Part shown: positions 17,417 through 17,500 of the stretch, in pieces | How positions within the stretch are numbered: the stretch's first letter is position 1 | How the letters are laid out: each line of letters begins with the position of its first letter | Source: Chrysomallon squamiferum | Lineage: Eukaryota > Mollusca > Gastropoda > Neomphalida > Peltospiridae | Length of the DNA stretch: 17,500 nucleotides | Direction of reading: 5' to 3' | Assembly (NCBI GenBank): GCA_012295275.1 | Contig: CM022677.1 | Coordinates: 27,331,379-27,348,878, forward strand | Made by a program: the position numbers and the translations under genes | The notes under the pieces: generated by a model | The model's database searches: none | The model's input: only the letters and a program-made list of their open reading frames with translations | What the model was told of the DNA's origin: nothing

Positions 17417-17500
17417 AGTGGTACCTCGAGATACGAGTGCCCCAACTTACGAGTTTTTCGACATACGAATAGTTGTCTGGGCGATTTTTTGCTTTGAGTT
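17417..17500 (+). mobile_element. Second Tigger-like element, 5' end only (cut by window)
   Basis: CAGTGGTACCTCGAGATACG at 17419 is the full CAGTGG terminus, preceded by TA. It is followed by gtgcccc, ttacgagttt, acatacgaa and …ctttgagtt in the same order as the left end of the 5106 copy, down to the shared TTTGAGTT. This copy is less eroded at its tip. The rest lies beyond the window. Confidence 0.8.

Overview
The window is eukaryotic, and most likely from a marine or other invertebrate animal. It has spliced genes with GT..AG introns and consistent intron phases, a large load of di-, tri- and tetranucleotide repeats, and Tigger/pogo-type DNA transposon remnants. I cannot name the species. 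Nothing prokaryotic is present, and almost every long open frame is a microsatellite read as protein. The only convincing genes are two co-oriented spliced genes on the minus strand.

Gene 1 (right to left, about 4735 to 107, continuing off the left edge) is a NADPH oxidase 5 orthologue. Seven or eight splice boundaries can be placed to the base, and every phase joins correctly. In transcript order the exons encode: a long N-terminal extension (4282-4735, with an apparent frameshift); EF-hand 1 (4025-4130); EF-hand 2 and half of EF-hand 3 (3648-3798); the rest of EF-hand 3 and a degenerate EF-hand 4 (2739-2949); the first membrane segment (2025-2189); the ferric-reductase core with the first haem-histidine pair (1280-1506); the next membrane segment (750-922); and the second haem-histidine pair with the start of the dehydrogenase half (107-298). 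The FAD/NADPH exons lie outside the window. The product would be a calcium-gated superoxide/peroxide generator.

Gene 2 (right to left, 17210 to about 11260) is the 3' end of a zona-pellucida (ZP) domain protein gene. It has two well-supported ZP-C exons (17123-17210 and 16047-16219), a likely 24-nt microexon (15320-15343), and a probable terminal exon with stop and AATAAA signal (11448 down to 11277). Its last intron is a continuous 3.6-kb compound minisatellite.

The space between the genes (about 4760-11260) holds a Tigger-like element with a broken HTH_psq remnant (5106-5819), a degenerate tRNA-SINE-like patch, A/T-rich low-complexity DNA, three long (CT)n arrays and a small tandem duplication. 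A second copy of the same Tigger family starts at 17417 and is cut by the window end. The most unusual structures are the two-monomer higher-order minisatellite with an open threonine-rich frame running out of the ZP microexon, the frameshift at a (CG)n run in the NOX5 extension, a 28-bp minisatellite carrying a perfect palindrome, and microsatellites that abut splice sites.
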